From: Lonsdalea britannica
GTDB taxonomy: Bacteria > Pseudomonadota > Gammaproteobacteria > Enterobacterales > Enterobacteriaceae
Assembly (NCBI RefSeq): GCF_002111595.1
Contig: NZ_LUTN01000015.1
Span: forward strand, 1 to 64,000
DNA: 64,000 bases
Reading direction: 5' to 3'
Below are positions 62,765 through 64,000 of the stretch, in pieces. The notes under the pieces were generated by a model, which saw only the letters and a program-made list of their open reading frames with translations, was not told the DNA's origin and did not search any database. Position numbers and translations under genes: made by a program. How positions within the stretch are numbered: the first letter of the stretch is position 1; each line of letters opens with the position of its first letter.

Positions 62765-63733
62765 TTACGGTAACAGCGACGGCTGGTCCGCCCCTTCTTT
62801 CTCGACTTTCTGCTGAATCATGTGCTCGCGCTTCATGCCAAGCTTCAGCGCCAGTGCGGACGCGACGTAAATCGAAGACACCGTACCAATGGAGACGCCG
62901 ATCAGCATCGCCAGCGAGAAGCCTGACAGCATCGCACCGCCGAAGATATACAGCATCAGCACCACCACCAGCGTGGTGGCGGACGTCATAATGGTACGGC
63001 TCAGCGTTTGCGTCAGCGACACGTTCATGATCTCGTACGGCGTACCGCGGCGGATCTTACGGAAGTTCTCACGGATACGGTCGGAGACCACGATGCTGTC
63101 ATTCAGCGAGTAACCGATGACCGACATCAGCGACGCCACGATGGTCAAATCGATTTCGATCTGAAACAGCGACAGCACGCCCAGCGTGATGATGACGTCA
63201 TGCGCCAACGCGATAACCGCGCCCAGCGCCAAACGCCATTCAAAACGGAAGCCGACATAGATCAGGATGCAGATCAGCGCCGCCAGCAGCGCCATGCCAC
63301 CCGCCTGCGCCAGATCGTTACCCACGCTCGGCCCCACGAACTCGATACGTTTCACTTCGCCGTGCTGGGAGGTGCTCTGGTTAATCACGTTCAACACCTG
63401 ATTACCCAACTCCTGCCCGGAGTTGCCGACGTTCGGCGACATACGCACCATCACGTCGCGGCTGCTGCCGAAGTTCTGAACCAGAGGGTCGGCAAAGCCG
63501 GCTTTCTCCAGCGCCTGACGCATTTCGTCCAGATCGCCCGGTTTTTCCAGATGAATTTCAATCACCGTACCACCGGTGAAATCCAGTCCCCAGTTGAAGC
63601 CGCGAGCGCCGATCAGCACCAGCGAAATCACCAGCAGAATCCCCGAAATCAGGAACGCCAGATTGTCCCAGCGCATAAAGTCGATGACTTTACGGCCGTA
63701 GTTGAGTTGCTCAACAGTATATTCCTGTGCCAC
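62765..63733 (-). CDS. secF: Protein translocase accessory subunit SecF
   Basis: 322-residue inner-membrane protein that with SecD uses the proton gradient to aid release of exported proteins. Six helices. [20 protein letters not shown] is the SecF signature after helix 1, and [20 protein letters not shown] with [20 protein letters not shown] forms the RND-like core. Located 10 bases after secD, co-transcribed. Confidence 0.96.
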   Translation of the reverse strand: MAQEYTVEQLNYGRKVIDFMRWDNLAFLISGILLVISLVLIGARGFNWGLDFTGGTVIEIHLEKPGDLDEMRQALEKAGFADPLVQNFGSSRDVMVRMSPNVGNSGQELGNQVLNVINQSTSQHGEVKRIEFVGPSVGNDLAQAGGMALLAALICILIYVGFRFEWRLALGAVIALAHDVIITLGVLSLFQIEIDLTIVASLMSVIGYSLNDSIVVSDRIRENFRKIRRGTPYEIMNVSLTQTLSRTIMTSATTLVVVLMLYIFGGAMLSGFSLAMLIGVSIGTVSSIYVASALALKLGMKREHMIQQKVEKEGADQPSLLP

Positions 63734-63743
63734 AACGCACTCC

Positions 63744-64000
63744 TCAGATAGACAGCTTGTTAATGCGTTTACCGCCGTAAAGCAGGTTCACGATGGCACG
63801 GGTACCGACAATCGCCGTAAACATCGAGGTCGCAACCCCGATCGTGGTGGTGATAGCAAAGCCTTTAATCGAGCCGGTACCGACCGCATACAGGATCACG
63901 GCAGTGATCAGGGTCGTCACGTTGGCATCCACGATACTGGAGAACGCGCCTTTATAACCCTCATGGATCGCCTGCTGCACCGTACGCCCGTTTTTCAGCT
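63744..64000 (-). CDS. secD: Protein translocase accessory subunit SecD (C-terminal part; 5' end beyond window)
   Basis: The last ~85 residues of SecD, open at the window's right edge. Reads [40 protein letters not shown], then [20 protein letters not shown] and the end [13 protein letters not shown]. These are the final membrane helices of the RND-like domain, including the conserved DAN motif. The remaining ~530 residues lie outside. Confidence 0.95.
   Translation of the reverse strand, partial: LKNGRTVQQAIHEGYKGAFSSIVDANVTTLITAVILYAVGTGSIKGFAITTTIGVATSMFTAIVGTRAIVNLLYGGKRINKLSI

Overview
This window is chromosomal DNA from a gammaproteobacterium of the order Enterobacterales. Gene content and order follow the Escherichia coli acrAB to secDF interval closely: mscK-acrR-acrAB, tomB-hha, ffs, ybaZ, ybaY, tesB, amtB-glnK, mdlBA, decR, queC, ybaV, ppiD, hupB, lon-clpX-clpP-tig, bolA, yajG-ampG, cyoABCDE, yajR, yajQ, panE-yajL, thiI, xseB-ispA-dxs, pgpA-thiL-nusB-ribE-ribD-nrdR, yajI and secF-secD. 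Several differences from E. coli suggest a soft-rot or plant-associated relative (Pectobacteriaceae-like), which is inference only: rpmE2-rpmJ2 follow acrB, cdsH sits beside the decR regulator, an amino-acid ABC cassette plus putA lies between yajR and yajQ, and mgtA lies between nrdR and yajI. I see no tRNA, rRNA, prophage, insertion sequence or CRISPR array; the only RNA gene recognised is 4.5S RNA.

Layout. 1-8480: mechanosensitive channel MscK (3' end cut by the window) and the AcrR-controlled AcrAB multidrug pump. 8540-11800: zinc-starvation ribosomal proteins, the TomB/Hha pair, 4.5S RNA, an alkyltransferase-like DNA repair protein and a lipoprotein. 11984-19020: thioesterase II, the nitrogen-controlled glnK-amtB pair, the MdlAB ABC exporter and an Lrp-type regulator. 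19139-24200: cysteine desulfhydrase, queuosine synthesis, ComEA-like YbaV, periplasmic PpiD and HU-beta. 24386-31290: the protein-quality cluster lon, clpX, clpP, tig, then bolA. 31634-38957: YajG, the muropeptide permease AmpG and the cytochrome bo3 oxidase operon with its heme O synthase. 39105-47416: MFS protein YajR, an amino-acid ABC transporter and PutA. 47467-58700: YajQ, PanE, YajL, ThiI, isoprenoid genes (xseB-ispA-dxs) and a minus-strand operon nrdR-ribD-ribE-nusB-thiL-pgpA for riboflavin, thiamine and phospholipid synthesis. 58800-64000: mgtA with a full PhoP/leader-peptide control region, YajI, and the Sec accessory proteins SecF and SecD (SecD cut by the window).

The most striking feature is technical or evolutionary. 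Ten otherwise well conserved genes (acrA, acrB, ybaV, lon, cyoA, cyoB, the ABC permease-ATPase, putA, dxs, mgtA) are interrupted by about 19 single-base losses. Each can be repaired by adding one base, nearly always by lengthening a short run of identical bases. I found no opposite (inserted-base) events. Because dxs is normally indispensable, base-calling or assembly deletions are the simplest explanation, so I annotate these as full-length genes and give the break positions.

No wholly new system is evident. The items most worth a look are the PutA that lacks its DNA-binding domain beside a fused permease-ATPase transporter, the decR-cdsH divergent pair with an Lrp-like operator, the mgtL leader with its 12-bp hairpin, and several unexplained hairpins in gene-poor stretches.
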